A stretch of DNA of 64,000 nucleotides from Spirochaetota bacterium (GCA_022703505.1 JAKLDN010000002.1:310001-374000); one strand, 5' to 3'; positions 7,847 to 15,767 are shown, counted from the first letter of the stretch. Program-made: numbers and translations. Notes: generated by a model not told the origin, from the sequence alone.

Positions 7847-9571
7847 ATGAACAAAGCGAAGCGCTCACTCATCGTGCTCGTCGTGCTGGCGCTGGCCGCC
7901 CTGTTCCTGCTTCCCTCGATCCGGTGGTATTTCTTCACCCCCAAGGACGAGAAGATCCTGGCCACGGGTTCCAGCGAACAGATCCGGGAATACGCCTGGC
8001 GCATGGCCCGGAACGACCTGGCCGAGCTGGAGAAGGCCGCCCGGGCGCCCGGGGACGAGCCCCTGCCGGCGGGCATCGAGTGGATGGCCGATCGCGCCAA
8101 GAAGCTGTACAAGGAGCTCGGCAAGGCCGCCCCCTCGTCCTGGACCGCGAAAAGCGTCCTGGCGGCCTACGATTCCCGGAAGACCGCGATGTCCGACATC
8201 GAGGATCACTACCGGACCCGGATCCTCAAGATCAAGAACCTGCAGAACACCGTGGTCCAGCTGGGCCTGGACCTCTCCGGCGGCATGAGCGTGGTCATTC
8301 GCGCCGACCTGCCGGCCCTGGAGGCCAAGCTCGGCCATTCGCTCTCCCTCTCGGAGCGCGAGGAAGCCATGTCCCGGGCCCTGGAAGTCCTGAACAACCG
8401 CATCGACAAGTTCGGCCTGACCGAGCCGGTCATCCGCCGGCAGGGCGAGGACGGGATCTACGTGGAGATCCCCGGCGCGGCGGACCCCGAGCGGATCAAC
8501 TCCATCATCATGGGGCGGGGTCGGCTGGCCTTCCACATCGTGGACGACGAGGCCACCGCGCGGCTGGACGACTACCTGACCACCAATCCCGCGGGAATCG
8601 GCGCGGACCTCAAGGTGGCGGATCCCTCCATCGTGCCGGCGGGCTACGTGGTCCGGAAGTTCTACAAGAAGGACAAGTACGGCCTGGACGAGTGGACGGG
8701 CCGCTACCTGGTGATCACCGAGCAGCCCGGCCTGGACGGCAACACCATCCAGCGGGCCGAGCGGACCAACGACCCGATCACCGGGGAGCCCAACATCATC
8801 TTCGTGCTGGACAACGAGGGCGGTGAGATCTTCTACGCCCTGACCAGCGCCAACGTGGGCAAGACCCTGGCGGTGGTCCTGGACGACCGTATCAAGGCGG
8901 GCGCCCGCATCTCCGAGGCCATCCGGGAGTCCGTCCGCATGACGGGCTTCAGCGTGGAGGAATCCGCCAACCTGGCCCTGATCCTGCGCTCCGCGGCCCT
9001 CCCTGTGGAGCTCGTCGTGGAAAGCCAGCAGGCCATCGGCGCCTCCCTGGGGGAGGACTCCATCGAGGAAGGCAAGCGTGCGGTCCTCATCGGCCTTCTG
9101 GCGGTCATGGCCTTCATGCTGGTCTACTATAAGGGCGCGGGGATCAACGCGGCCTTGGCCCAGGTGGTCAACCTCTACCTCATGCTGTCCATCCTGTCGG
9201 GCTTCAACCTGACCCTGACCCTCCCGGCCATCGCGGGCTTCGTGCTGACCGTGGGCATGTCCGTGGACGCCAACGTCATCATCTTCGAACGCATCAAGGA
9301 AGAGCTCCTGGCGGGCAAGGGCCGCAGGGCCGCGGTCGAGGCCGGCTTCGGCAAGGCCTTCTGGGCGGTCATGGACGGCAACATCACCACGATCATAGCC
9401 GCCCTCTTCCTCGCCCAGCTGGGCTCCGGCCCCATCCAGGGCTTCGCGGTCAGCCTGGCCATCGGCAACCTCTCCTCCTTGTTCACCGCCCTCTTCGTGT
9501 CCCGGCTCCTGTTCGACTTCGGTACAGACCGGGGGCTCAAGGGCGTTTCCATCAGCTGGAGGATCAAATGA
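7847..9571 (+). CDS. secD: Protein translocase subunit SecD
   Basis: 574 residues. It has an N-terminal membrane helix, a large periplasmic P1 domain opening with GLDLSGGMSVVI, and the six-helix RND-type membrane domain with the conserved segment FVLTVGMSVDANVIIFERIKEEL. SecD and SecF use the proton or sodium gradient to complete export of proteins through SecYEG. The gene begins 66 bp after yajC, with GACTGGAG upstream of the ATG, and its end overlaps the secF start by 4 bp, so the two subunits are translated together in a 1:1 arrangement. Confidence 0.97.
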   Translation: MNKAKRSLIVLVVLALAALFLLPSIRWYFFTPKDEKILATGSSEQIREYAWRMARNDLAELEKAARAPGDEPLPAGIEWMADRAKKLYKELGKAAPSSWTAKSVLAAYDSRKTAMSDIEDHYRTRILKIKNLQNTVVQLGLDLSGGMSVVIRADLPALEAKLGHSLSLSEREEAMSRALEVLNNRIDKFGLTEPVIRRQGEDGIYVEIPGAADPERINSIIMGRGRLAFHIVDDEATARLDDYLTTNPAGIGADLKVADPSIVPAGYVVRKFYKKDKYGLDEWTGRYLVITEQPGLDGNTIQRAERTNDPITGEPNIIFVLDNEGGEIFYALTSANVGKTLAVVLDDRIKAGARISEAIRESVRMTGFSVEESANLALILRSAALPVELVVESQQAIGASLGEDSIEEGKRAVLIGLLAVMAFMLVYYKGAGINAALAQVVNLYLMLSILSGFNLTLTLPAIAGFVLTVGMSVDANVIIFERIKEELLAGKGRRAAVEAGFGKAFWAVMDGNITTIIAALFLAQLGSGPIQGFAVSLAIGNLSSLFTALFVSRLLFDFGTDRGLKGVSISWRIK

Positions 9572-10830
9572 AGCGCGTGATTCGATTCGACCGTGGATTC
9601 CTCGCAGCCGTGCTCCTCTCCGTCGCCCTGATCGCCTTCGGCATCGTCGGCCTGGCCACCAAGGGCATCAACCTGGGCGTGGACTTCCAGGCGGGCATCA
9701 ACCAGTACGTCCAGCTGGTATATCCGGCCCTGGACGTCTCCTATTCCGGGACGGGCAACGCGGTCCTCTCGGTGAGCGATACCCGGGCGGTCCTGGTCTT
9801 CTCCGGGGCGGACGTGGAGAACCGGACCATCGAGTACGATCTCGCAGCCTCCGGGACCCTGTCGGACCTCGCCTCGGCCTTCTCCTCCCAGCCCGGCGTT
9901 TCCGCCCGGGTGACCGACGGGGCGGGAAAGCCCGCCGTTACCCTGGTACCGACCTACCAGGGGGACATACGCCTGGCCGCTGCCGCCGTGCGCCTCTCCC
10001 GGGAACCCGAGACCGAGACCGAGTACTTCGCGGGCATGGACAAGGTGCGGGCCGCGGCCGCCACCATCGGTTCGGTTTCCGTCCAGAGCGTCGGGGAGCG
10101 AATCCGGCAGCAGTACATCATCCGGCTTCGGGACGACGGCACCGATCCCAAGTTCAGCACCACCAGCGCGGAACGGATCCGGACCGCCCTGGAAACCGCC
10201 TTCGGGGCGGGCCGGGTGGTGGTCATGAAGACCGATTTCGTGGGAGCCCGGTTCTCCAAGGACCTGGCGGACAACGCGTGGAAGCTGACCCTGTTCACCG
10301 TGCTGGCCATCCTGGCCTACGCGACCGTGCGGTTCAAGATCCAGTACGCCATGGGAGCGGTCCTGGCCATCCTCCACGACGCCCTCATCATGATCGCCTT
10401 CATCGTCTGGACCCGGATCGAGTTCAACACTTCCACCCTGGCGGCCATCCTGACGATCCTGGGCTACTCCATCAACGACACCATCGTCATCTTCGACCGC
10501 ATACGGGAGGACCGGCGCTTGCTGCCCACGGAGCCTTTCCACACGGTGCTGAACAAGTCCATCACCGAGACCCTCGGGCGCACCGTGATCACCACGATCA
10601 CCACGATGCTCGCCGTGCTGTCCATCTTCTTCTTCACCTCCGGGAGCATCAAGGACTTCGCGCTGACCCTCTTCGTCGGCATGGTGTCCGGGACGTATTC
10701 CACGATCTTCATCGCCACCGCCTTCGTGGCCTTCTGGAACGACCAGGCGGAGAAGCGCAAGAAGGCGCAGGGCACGGCGCCGACGGCCAAGAAGCCCGGA
10801 ACCGCTCCGGTTCTCAAGCCGGCCAAGTAG
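9568..10830 (+). CDS. secF: Protein translocase subunit SecF
   Basis: 420 residues, somewhat longer than the roughly 300-320 typical of enteric SecF. The extra length is in the periplasmic region after the first helix: an acidic/Ser-rich stretch of about 80 residues follows GINLGVDFQAG before the RND-like domain. The membrane part has ILGYSINDTIVIFDRIRED, the SecF counterpart of the SecD motif. It forms a complex with SecD in the inner membrane. It starts with an ATGA overlap on secD and ends in a Lys/Ala/Pro-rich tail, followed directly by a strong terminator. Confidence 0.97.
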   Translation: MKRVIRFDRGFLAAVLLSVALIAFGIVGLATKGINLGVDFQAGINQYVQLVYPALDVSYSGTGNAVLSVSDTRAVLVFSGADVENRTIEYDLAASGTLSDLASAFSSQPGVSARVTDGAGKPAVTLVPTYQGDIRLAAAAVRLSREPETETEYFAGMDKVRAAAATIGSVSVQSVGERIRQQYIIRLRDDGTDPKFSTTSAERIRTALETAFGAGRVVVMKTDFVGARFSKDLADNAWKLTLFTVLAILAYATVRFKIQYAMGAVLAILHDALIMIAFIVWTRIEFNTSTLAAILTILGYSINDTIVIFDRIREDRRLLPTEPFHTVLNKSITETLGRTVITTITTMLAVLSIFFFTSGSIKDFALTLFVGMVSGTYSTIFIATAFVAFWNDQAEKRKKAQGTAPTAKKPGTAPVLKPAK

Positions 10831-10847
10831 ACATCTGTCCGAAAGAC

Positions 10848-10881
10848 GACGGCCGCCCCGACGGGCGGCCGTCCTGTTTTT
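10848..10881 (+). terminator. Rho-independent terminator after secF
   Basis: Perfect 11-bp stem (GACGGCCGCCC with its complement), loop CGAC, then CTGTTTTT. It lies 17 bp after the secF stop. Confidence 0.9.
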
Positions 10882-10970
10882 GGCTGCCGCCCGAAGGCTT
10901 TACAAAAGGCCCTTTTTTTCGTATATTCAGTCGGCGCATGGCGCATGGCGCATGGCGCCGGGCGGCAGTA

Positions 10971-11089
10971 GCCGCGCGGCGAGAGGAAGTGATTATAAAA
11001 TGTGCTATCGCGCATGGCGCCGTCCGTCCGAGTACGGCCGGGCGGCGCAAGGAAGCGATTGTAGTATGTGCTAACGCACATGGCGCCGT
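10971..11089 (+). repeat. Tandem copies of the tRNA-Cys upstream region and 5' end
   Basis: Two 53-bp copies, 10971-11023 and 11037-11089 (period 66 bp), agree at about 44 of 53 positions. Each has a -10-like hexamer (TATAAA, TAGTAT) followed by CGCATGGCGCCGT, the last bases being the first bases of the tRNA. A still shorter copy with TATATT and CGCATGGCGCCG lies at 10921-10960. Only the last copy leads into a full tRNA, and its TAGTAT at 11062-11067 is the likely promoter -10. Confidence 0.75.
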
Positions 11090-11153
11090 ACCCAAGCGGT
11101 AAGGGAGAGGTCTGCAAAACCTTCATGCGGCGGTTCGATTCCGCCCGGCGCCT
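11082..11153 (+). tRNA. tRNA-Cys (GCA)
   Basis: A 72-nt cloverleaf can be drawn by hand. The acceptor stem GGCGCCG pairs with CGGCGCC, the D-arm uses CCC/GGG, and the anticodon stem GAGGT/ACCTT has the loop CTGCAAA (anticodon GCA). The T-arm is GGCGG-TTCGATT-CCGCC and the discriminator base is T, as expected for cysteine. The 3' CCA is not encoded. The 3' acceptor strand and discriminator are also part of the downstream terminator hairpin, which is unusual. Confidence 0.95.
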
Positions 11154-11200
11154 AAACGAAAAGCCCCCGTCAGGGGGCTTTTCGTTTAGGCGCACTACAA
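11136..11200 (+). repeat. tRNA-Cys 3' end plus terminator, copy 1
   Basis: 65 bp from the T-loop of tRNA-Cys to CACTACAA. It is repeated at 11414-11478 with only 3 differences. Two of the differences are compensatory (C-G to T-A) within the hairpin, so the structure is conserved. Confidence 0.85.
11148..11193 (+). terminator. Long perfect hairpin overlapping the tRNA-Cys acceptor strand
   Basis: Two 21-bp perfectly complementary arms (11148-11168 and 11173-11193) enclose the loop GTCA. The first six bases of the arm are the tRNA's own 3' acceptor strand and discriminator. The central part (AAAAGCCCCC/GGGGGCTTTT) is a typical terminator stem with its U-tract inside the stem. Confidence 0.8.
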
Positions 11201-11250
11201 CAAATTCCTTTCGGAAAACGGCCCGAAGGGCCGTATGGAGCCCGGCGCCT

Positions 11251-11287
11251 AAAACAACAGCCGCCCCGAAGGGGCGGCTGTTGTTTT
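11251..11287. terminator. Bidirectional hairpin terminator
   Basis: Perfect 17-bp arms beginning AAAACAACAGCC and ending GGCTGTTGTTTT, loop GAA. T-runs lie on both strands. Confidence 0.7.
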
Positions 11288-11413
11288 ATCGAGGCGAGGG
11301 CGGAATCGAAGGGTCCGAGCGCGGCGCGATAGCGCCGAAGAGGCGCCAAGGAAGGCGCCGGAAGCGAGGACCCCGGCCCGGAGAACCGAGCCAGGAGGGC
11401 GAGGTTCGCAGGG

Positions 11414-11478
11414 CGATTCCGCCCGGCGCCTAAATGAAAAGCCCCCGTGAGGGGGCTTTTCATTTAGGCGCACTACAA
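11414..11478. repeat. Displaced copy of tRNA-Cys 3' end plus terminator
   Basis: This is the second copy of the 65-bp block at 11136-11200, but no tRNA body precedes it. Upstream, 11299-11308 is the inverse of its first ten bases (CGATTCCGCC). Similarity continues past the block (CCTTTCGGAAA, GGAGCCCGGCGCCT and a further hairpin). About 280 bp has therefore been duplicated, or the gene between has been lost. Confidence 0.75.
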
Positions 11479-11527
11479 TCGTTACCTTTCGGAAAGGGGC
11501 ACGAAGCGCCATGGAGCCCGGCGCCTG

Positions 11528-11561
11528 AAACGACGGCCGCCCTTCGGAGCGGCCGTCGTTT
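11528..11561. terminator. Hairpin terminator at the end of the small Cys-protein gene
   Basis: Perfect 13-bp arms AAACGACGGCCGC and complement with loop CCTTCGGA. On the minus strand it ends in a T-run, and it touches the stop codon of the 11561-11821 gene. Confidence 0.7.
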
Positions 11562-11821
11562 TAGGCCCAGATCCCTCCGTTCTCCGAGCCCGCATCGCCG
11601 CTCCCGCCCGGACGGGGCCCTTCCCGGCGTTCCATCGGTTCGATCGCCTCGAAGGCCGGACAGTGCAGGCCCGTCGCGGCGAAGACCTCCGCGGAGGGGA
11701 GGTTCCGGGACTTGATCCCGAAGACCTCGCAGCCCCGGGGATACGCGGGTTCCCAGGTCACGATGAAGTGTCGGCAGGCCAGGCAGTTCGGCGCGCGATC
11801 CGGGGGCAGTCCTTGGGGCAT
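11561..11821 (-). CDS. Small conserved cysteine-rich protein
   Basis: 86 residues. The start at 11821 is chosen because CGGAGAG precedes it and the conserved part begins just after it. Cys13, Cys16, Cys31 and Cys54 in the pattern NCLACRHF, PRGCEVFGIKSR and GLHCPAFE look like a zinc or Fe-S site. Short proteins with this CxxCRHF...GxKSRxxPS...CxxFE pattern occur in several phyla and I know of no firm function. It is transcribed divergently from the rhomboid gene and ends in a bidirectional terminator. The C-terminal 20 residues are Gly/Arg/Pro-rich and probably not conserved. Confidence 0.7.
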   Translation of the reverse strand: MPQGLPPDRAPNCLACRHFIVTWEPAYPRGCEVFGIKSRNLPSAEVFAATGLHCPAFEAIEPMERREGPRPGGSGDAGSENGGIWA

Positions 11822-11846
11822 CGGGCTCTCCGAGGTTCCGGCCGGG

Positions 11847-11875
11847 TTGAACCGACCGTGGATTCTCCGTACATT
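11847..11875 (+). promoter_or_regulatory. Promoter of the rhomboid gene
   Basis: TTGAAC at 11847-11852 and TACATT at 11870-11875 are 17 bp apart. The -10 ends 7 nt before the ATG at 11883 and no Shine-Dalgarno is visible, so the transcript is probably leaderless. Confidence 0.55.
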
Positions 11876-11882
11876 ATAGACC

Positions 11883-12521
11883 ATGAACAGCCGATCGGTC
11901 CTTCGCCGTCCCTTCCGATACCAGTTCCACAACGCGACCCTGGTCCTGATCGCGGTCAACGTGGGAGTCTTTTTCCTGACCCAGATCTCCCCCGATTTCC
12001 TGGTCAACCTGGCCATGGTGCCCGCCTATGTGGTCCGGGGGCGGTTCTGGCTGCTCTTCACCTACATGTTCGCCCACGGGGGGATCTCCCACCTCTTCTT
12101 CAACATGCTCGGGCTCTTCTTCTTCGGCACCCATGTGGAACGCGAGTTGGGTTCCTGCGAGTTCCTGCTGTTCTACCTCCTGACCGGTGTCCTGGCGGGA
12201 GCCTTCTCCTTCGCGGCCTACGCGGCCACGGGAGCCTGGATCACCTTCCTGATCGGTGCCTCCGGGGCCATCTTCGCGGTGCTGCTGGCCTTCGCGGCCC
12301 TCTTCCCGGGATCGATCATCCACGTCTGGGGGATCCTGCCCGTTCGGGCCCCGGTCCTGGTCCTGGCGTACACGGCCATCGAGATCGCGTCCCAGCTCTT
12401 CTCCTTCCGGAGCGGGGTGGCCCACCTGACCCACCTGGCCGGGTTCGGGTTCGCCTACCTCTACCTCCTCGTCCGCTTGGACATCAACGCGTTCCGTAGG
12501 TTCTTTCCCAGGGACCGCTGA
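11883..12521 (+). CDS. Rhomboid-family intramembrane serine protease
   Basis: 212 residues with six hydrophobic segments, matching the minimal rhomboid core. The catalytic serine is Ser127 in GASGAIF, the catalytic histidine is likely His184 in LTHLAGFGFAYLY, and the oxyanion residues are near His70/Asn74 (HLFFNMLGLFFFG). It cleaves membrane-spanning substrates inside the cytoplasmic membrane; the substrate is unknown. The short basic N terminus (SRSVLRRPFRYQF) is cytoplasmic. It is followed after about 50 bp by a Nif3-like gene that seems to have its own promoter, so it is probably monocistronic. Confidence 0.92.
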   Translation: MNSRSVLRRPFRYQFHNATLVLIAVNVGVFFLTQISPDFLVNLAMVPAYVVRGRFWLLFTYMFAHGGISHLFFNMLGLFFFGTHVERELGSCEFLLFYLLTGVLAGAFSFAAYAATGAWITFLIGASGAIFAVLLAFAALFPGSIIHVWGILPVRAPVLVLAYTAIEIASQLFSFRSGVAHLTHLAGFGFAYLYLLVRLDINAFRRFFPRDR

Positions 12522-12538
12522 TTCTCGGAAGCCTCCAT

Positions 12539-12568
12539 CTGGACCCTTCGAAGCGAGGCCGATATACT
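12539..12568 (+). promoter_or_regulatory. Promoter of the Nif3-like gene (leaderless type)
   Basis: CTGGAC at 12539-12544 and TATACT at 12563-12568 are 18 bp apart. The -10 ends 6 nt before the ATG at 12575. Confidence 0.55.
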
Positions 12569-12574
12569 GGAATC

Positions 12575-13336
12575 ATGAACCTGCCCGAACTGGACGCGTG
12601 GTGCCGCTCCTTCCTGGAGATCGAGGCGTTCAAGAAGGTCGACGACTCCCTGAACGGGATCCAGGTGGGACGGAGCGAAGGTCCCGTCACCCGGGTCGCC
12701 TTCGCGGTGGACGCCTGCGCGGAGACGATCCGCCGGGCCGCGGAGGAGAAGGCGCAGGTCCTCTTCGTCCACCATGGCCTTTTCTGGGGATCCCCGGCGC
12801 GCATCCAGGGAGCCTTGATGGAGAGGGTGCGGACCCTGCTGGACCGGGACATGGCCTTGTACGCCTGTCACCTTCCCCTGGACGCCCACCCGGAGTACGG
12901 CAACAACGCGGTCCTGGCCCGGATGCTCGGACTGTCCGGGGTGAAGCCTTTCGGGTTCTACAAAGGGATCTCCCTGGGCTTCCGGGGTGTCCTGGATCCG
13001 GCTCCGACCCTTGAGGAGGCGATCCGGAGGATCCTCCCGGACGGGAGCAAGCCCCGGGCCGTCCTGCCCTTCGGTCCCGACCGGATATCCAGCGCCGCGG
13101 TGGTCTCCGGGGGGGCGCCCCACGAGCTCTTCGAGGCCGTGGAGGAGGGGCTGGACCTGTACGTCACCGGGGAGCCTTCCCATTCCGTGTACCACGCAGC
13201 CCAGGAGTCGGGGATCAACTTCGTGGCCGCCGGACACTACGCCACCGAGGTCTGGGGTGTCCGGGCGGTGGCCGAAAAGCTGGCCCGGGAGACGGGAACG
13301 GAGACGGTGTTCGTGGAAGTCCCGACGGGGCTCTGA
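12575..13336 (+). CDS. Nif3-like dinuclear metal center protein (YbgI/YqfO family)
   Basis: 253 residues. Family signatures are DDSLNGIQVG, the metal-binding VHHGLFWG, YACHLPLDAHPEYGNN, and the C-terminal VTGEPSHSVYHAAQESGINFVAAGHYATEVWG. These supply the His and Glu/Asp ligands of a di-metal site in a toroidal hexamer. The family has been linked to GTP cyclohydrolase-like activity and to metal handling, but the physiological role remains uncertain. The lspA gene begins 23 bp downstream, so the two may be co-transcribed. The length is normal for members without the extra PII-like insert. Confidence 0.92.
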   Translation: MNLPELDAWCRSFLEIEAFKKVDDSLNGIQVGRSEGPVTRVAFAVDACAETIRRAAEEKAQVLFVHHGLFWGSPARIQGALMERVRTLLDRDMALYACHLPLDAHPEYGNNAVLARMLGLSGVKPFGFYKGISLGFRGVLDPAPTLEEAIRRILPDGSKPRAVLPFGPDRISSAAVVSGGAPHELFEAVEEGLDLYVTGEPSHSVYHAAQESGINFVAAGHYATEVWGVRAVAEKLARETGTETVFVEVPTGL

Positions 13337-13359
13337 TCATATGAACCGGGAGAGTATCG

Positions 13360-13905
13360 ATGGATAGCGACAAGCCGAACAGTCTCCGCCCCTTCCTCCT
13401 GACCGCCGGGATCCTGATCGCGGACCAGGTTTCCAAGGCCCTGATCGTGGACCTGATCCCCCGCAACACCATCGCGGTCCGTGGCCTGGGCGATTTTCTG
13501 TGGATCGTCCATGCCCGCAACACGGGCATAGCCTTCAGCATGGGGGACGGGCTTCCTCCCTGGATGCGCATGGTCCTCTTTTCCCTCCTGCCTCTGGCCT
13601 TGATCGCCGGAATCCTCATCTACTACTTCCGCACCGACGAGACCACCCCGGTGCAGCGCTGGGCCCTGGCCGCCATCGTGGGGGGAGGGCTGGGAAACGT
13701 CGTGGATCGTCTTTTCCGGCCGGAGGGAGTGGTGGATTTCGTCAGCGTGAAATTCTACGGGCTTCTCGGCATGGAACGGTGGCCGACCTTCAACGTCGCG
13801 GACTCCGCCGTCGTCCTGGGGGCCCTCCTCGTCGCGGCCACGAGCCTGCTTGCGCCCGGTCCCGGGACTCCGGTCCGGGACAAGGACGGCGGATCGGCCG
13901 GATGA
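13360..13905 (+). CDS. lspA: Lipoprotein signal peptidase (signal peptidase II)
   Basis: 181 residues with four membrane helices. The two catalytic aspartates are Asp116 in GNVVDRLF and Asp148 in FNVADSAV, and the family segment NTGIAFSM is present. It removes the signal peptide from prolipoproteins after lipidation in the inner membrane. Many lipobox-bearing proteins in this window are expected substrates. Its stop overlaps the start of the next small membrane-protein gene, so they form an operon. Confidence 0.96.
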   Translation: MDSDKPNSLRPFLLTAGILIADQVSKALIVDLIPRNTIAVRGLGDFLWIVHARNTGIAFSMGDGLPPWMRMVLFSLLPLALIAGILIYYFRTDETTPVQRWALAAIVGGGLGNVVDRLFRPEGVVDFVSVKFYGLLGMERWPTFNVADSAVVLGALLVAATSLLAPGPGTPVRDKDGGSAG

Positions 13906-14204
13906 GGGATCCGAAGGGCGATCCGGTTCCCGCCGCCCGGACCCCCGGCGCCCGGGCGCGGGGAATCCTGCTCTTCCTCGCGGCCACGATCCTGAACTTC
14001 CTGACCGCCTCGGCCTTCTTCTTTGGATTCCTGGCCCTCTGGGGACTCGTCCTGGCGCCTTGGCTCAAGCTCCCCACGTCCTCTCCGGTGATCCTCGCGG
14101 CCTTCGTCCTGGCGGTCGCGGGATCCGGCATCCTCTACCGCGCGGCGGTCAAGATCTACCTCCGGAAGACCGGCCGGGCCCCGGGCCATTTGACGAAATC
14201 CTGA
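13902..14204 (+). CDS. Small two-helix membrane protein downstream of lspA
   Basis: 100 residues starting with ATG at 13902, a 4-bp overlap with lspA. A basic, Pro-rich cytoplasmic N terminus (about 1-22) is followed by two long hydrophobic segments (about 23-52 and 57-80) and a basic C-terminal tail (KIYLRKTGRAPGHLTKS). I do not recognise a family with certainty. A similarly placed small membrane protein follows lspA in some spirochaetes, but I cannot confirm homology here. Translational coupling to lspA suggests a membrane-related accessory role; the function is unknown. Confidence 0.7.
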   Translation: MRDPKGDPVPAARTPGARARGILLFLAATILNFLTASAFFFGFLALWGLVLAPWLKLPTSSPVILAAFVLAVAGSGILYRAAVKIYLRKTGRAPGHLTKS

Positions 14205-14255
14205 TTCGGCTGCATACTCGAATCCCCCCATCACGATCACGCAAGGAGTCTTCAT

Positions 14256-15593
14256 ATGGCGTCGTTCGAGGATAAGCTCGCCTTGGCGGGCGTGCGAGTG
14301 CCGGAGGTCCGCCTGCCCGCCCGCGGCGCGGACTGGGAGGCCTGGGCCGTGGTGGCCTGCGATCAGTACTCCAGCGAGCGGGAGTACTGGGAAGGCGTCA
14401 AGGACCGCATCGGCGGCAAGCCTTCGACCCTGAACCTCATTTTCCCGGAATGCTACCTGGAGGACTCGGACAAGGACGAGCGGATCCTGCGCATCCAGGC
14501 GGCCATGCGGGACTACCTGGACCGCGGCGTGCTCGAAAGCGCCGGAGAGGGCTTCATCCTGGTCGAGCGCCGGACCCCCTTCGAGGCGGAGCCCCGCAAG
14601 GGCCTCATGATCGCCGTGGACCTGGAGAAGTACGAGTACGGCAAGGGCTCGGCCTCCCTCATCCGCCCGACCGAGGGAACCATCGTGGAGCGCCTGCCCC
14701 CGCGCATGAAGATCCGCCGGGGGGCTCCCCTGGAGCTCCCGCACATCATGCTCCTGATCGACGACCCCGGCCGGACGGTCATCGAGCCCGTGTACGAGGC
14801 CCGGGAGACCCTGAAGCCGATCTACGATTTCGAGCTGATGACCGGCTCCGGCCATGTCCGGGGCTGGCAGGTCCGGGGCGAGGCGGCCCTGGGCGGGATC
14901 GCGGACGCCCTGACCCGCCTGGCCGATCCGGCGGCGTACAAGCGGAAATACGGCAAGGACGGGGTCCTCCTGTTCGCGGTGGGGGACGGCAACCACTCCC
15001 TGGCCACGGCCAAGGCGGTCTGGGAGGAGATCAAGGGGGCGAACGCCGGGAAGCCCGGGATCGAGCGCCATCCCGCCCGCTGGGCCCTGGTGGAGCTGGT
15101 CAACATCTACGACGAGGGTCTGCCCTTCCACCCGATCCACCGGGTCCTCTTCCAGGCCGACGAGAAGACCTTCCTGGCGGAGCTGGCCGCGCACGGGGAC
15201 TGCCGGGTCGAGGAGGCCTCCAAGGCCGCGGCGTTCGCGGCCGTGGACGAGGGGGCCGCGGAGCACCGCTTCGCCATCCTGACCGCGGGCGGGACCCGGC
15301 TGGTCCGCTTCCCCCGGCCCAAGGCCAACCTGGCCGCCGGGACCATCCAGGAGTTCCTGGACGGGTACCTGGCGAGGCACCCCGGGACCGGCATCGACTA
15401 CATCCACGGCCGGGAAAGCCTGGAAACCCTGGCGGCCAAGCCCGGGAACCTCGGCATCTACCTGCCCCCCATCGACAAGGCCGGGTTCTTCGGCACCGTC
15501 ATCCGGGACGGGGTGATGCCCAGAAAAACCTTCTCCATGGGCGAGGCGCCGGAAAAGCGGTTCTACATCGAGGCGCGGAAGATACTGCCGTAG
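14256..15593 (+). CDS. DUF1015 family protein
   Basis: 445 residues, full length for DUF1015. Characteristic features are the N-terminal VPEVRLPARG segment, VVACDQYSS, the central VGDGNHSLATAKAVWEEI and the C-terminal PPIDKAGFFGTVIRDGVMPRKTFSMGEAPEKRFYIEAR. Members are frequently encoded next to serine biosynthesis genes, as here, where serA and serC follow on the same strand. The biochemical role is not established. The ATG at 14256 is preceded by CAAGGAGTC at good spacing. A promoter with a clear -35/-10 pair separates it from serA, so the serine genes can also be expressed independently. Confidence 0.92.
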   Translation: MASFEDKLALAGVRVPEVRLPARGADWEAWAVVACDQYSSEREYWEGVKDRIGGKPSTLNLIFPECYLEDSDKDERILRIQAAMRDYLDRGVLESAGEGFILVERRTPFEAEPRKGLMIAVDLEKYEYGKGSASLIRPTEGTIVERLPPRMKIRRGAPLELPHIMLLIDDPGRTVIEPVYEARETLKPIYDFELMTGSGHVRGWQVRGEAALGGIADALTRLADPAAYKRKYGKDGVLLFAVGDGNHSLATAKAVWEEIKGANAGKPGIERHPARWALVELVNIYDEGLPFHPIHRVLFQADEKTFLAELAAHGDCRVEEASKAAAFAAVDEGAAEHRFAILTAGGTRLVRFPRPKANLAAGTIQEFLDGYLARHPGTGIDYIHGRESLETLAAKPGNLGIYLPPIDKAGFFGTVIRDGVMPRKTFSMGEAPEKRFYIEARKILP

Positions 15594-15602
15594 GGGTCGT
15601 CC

Positions 15603-15630
15603 TTGACACCCCGCGGCGGCATGGTAAGAT
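15603..15630 (+). promoter_or_regulatory. Strong promoter for serA
   Basis: TTGACA at 15603-15608 and TAAGAT at 15625-15630 are 16 bp apart, directly after the DUF1015 stop codon. It gives a leader of about 130 nt before serA. Confidence 0.75.
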
Positions 15631-15636
15631 GGATCG

Positions 15637-15767
15637 ATAAAGGGAAGAACCAACCGATCTCCAGGGATGGCCCGCGTACCGGAGCCCGAGGCTCCGGGGC
15701 GCTTCGGCCGCCCCGGACGGCCGTCTTTCCTTGATCAGTATCAAGCATCGAGTTCCAGGAGGTTTTC
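15637..15767 (+). promoter_or_regulatory. Structured 5' leader of serA (possible attenuator)
   Basis: The leader has a 9-bp stem TCCGGGGCG / CGCCCCGGA (15693-15717, loop CTTCGGC). This is followed by an overlapping pairing option (CGGCCG...CGGCCG) and CGTCTTTCCTT, which resembles a weak terminator tract. A long leader is rare in this window, where most promoters lie close to the start codon. I do not recognise a known riboswitch class. Confidence 0.4.

Noticed and set aside
11299-11423. Second tRNA between the duplicated 3' ends
   Set aside because: An inverted T-arm half is present, but no D-arm, anticodon arm or acceptor pairing can be drawn.
13755-15653. Long open frame on the minus strand opposite the DUF1015 gene
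   Set aside because: It has no recognisable domain and shows the repetitive Gly/His/Asp/Val composition of an antisense shadow; the plus-strand DUF1015 match is unambiguous.
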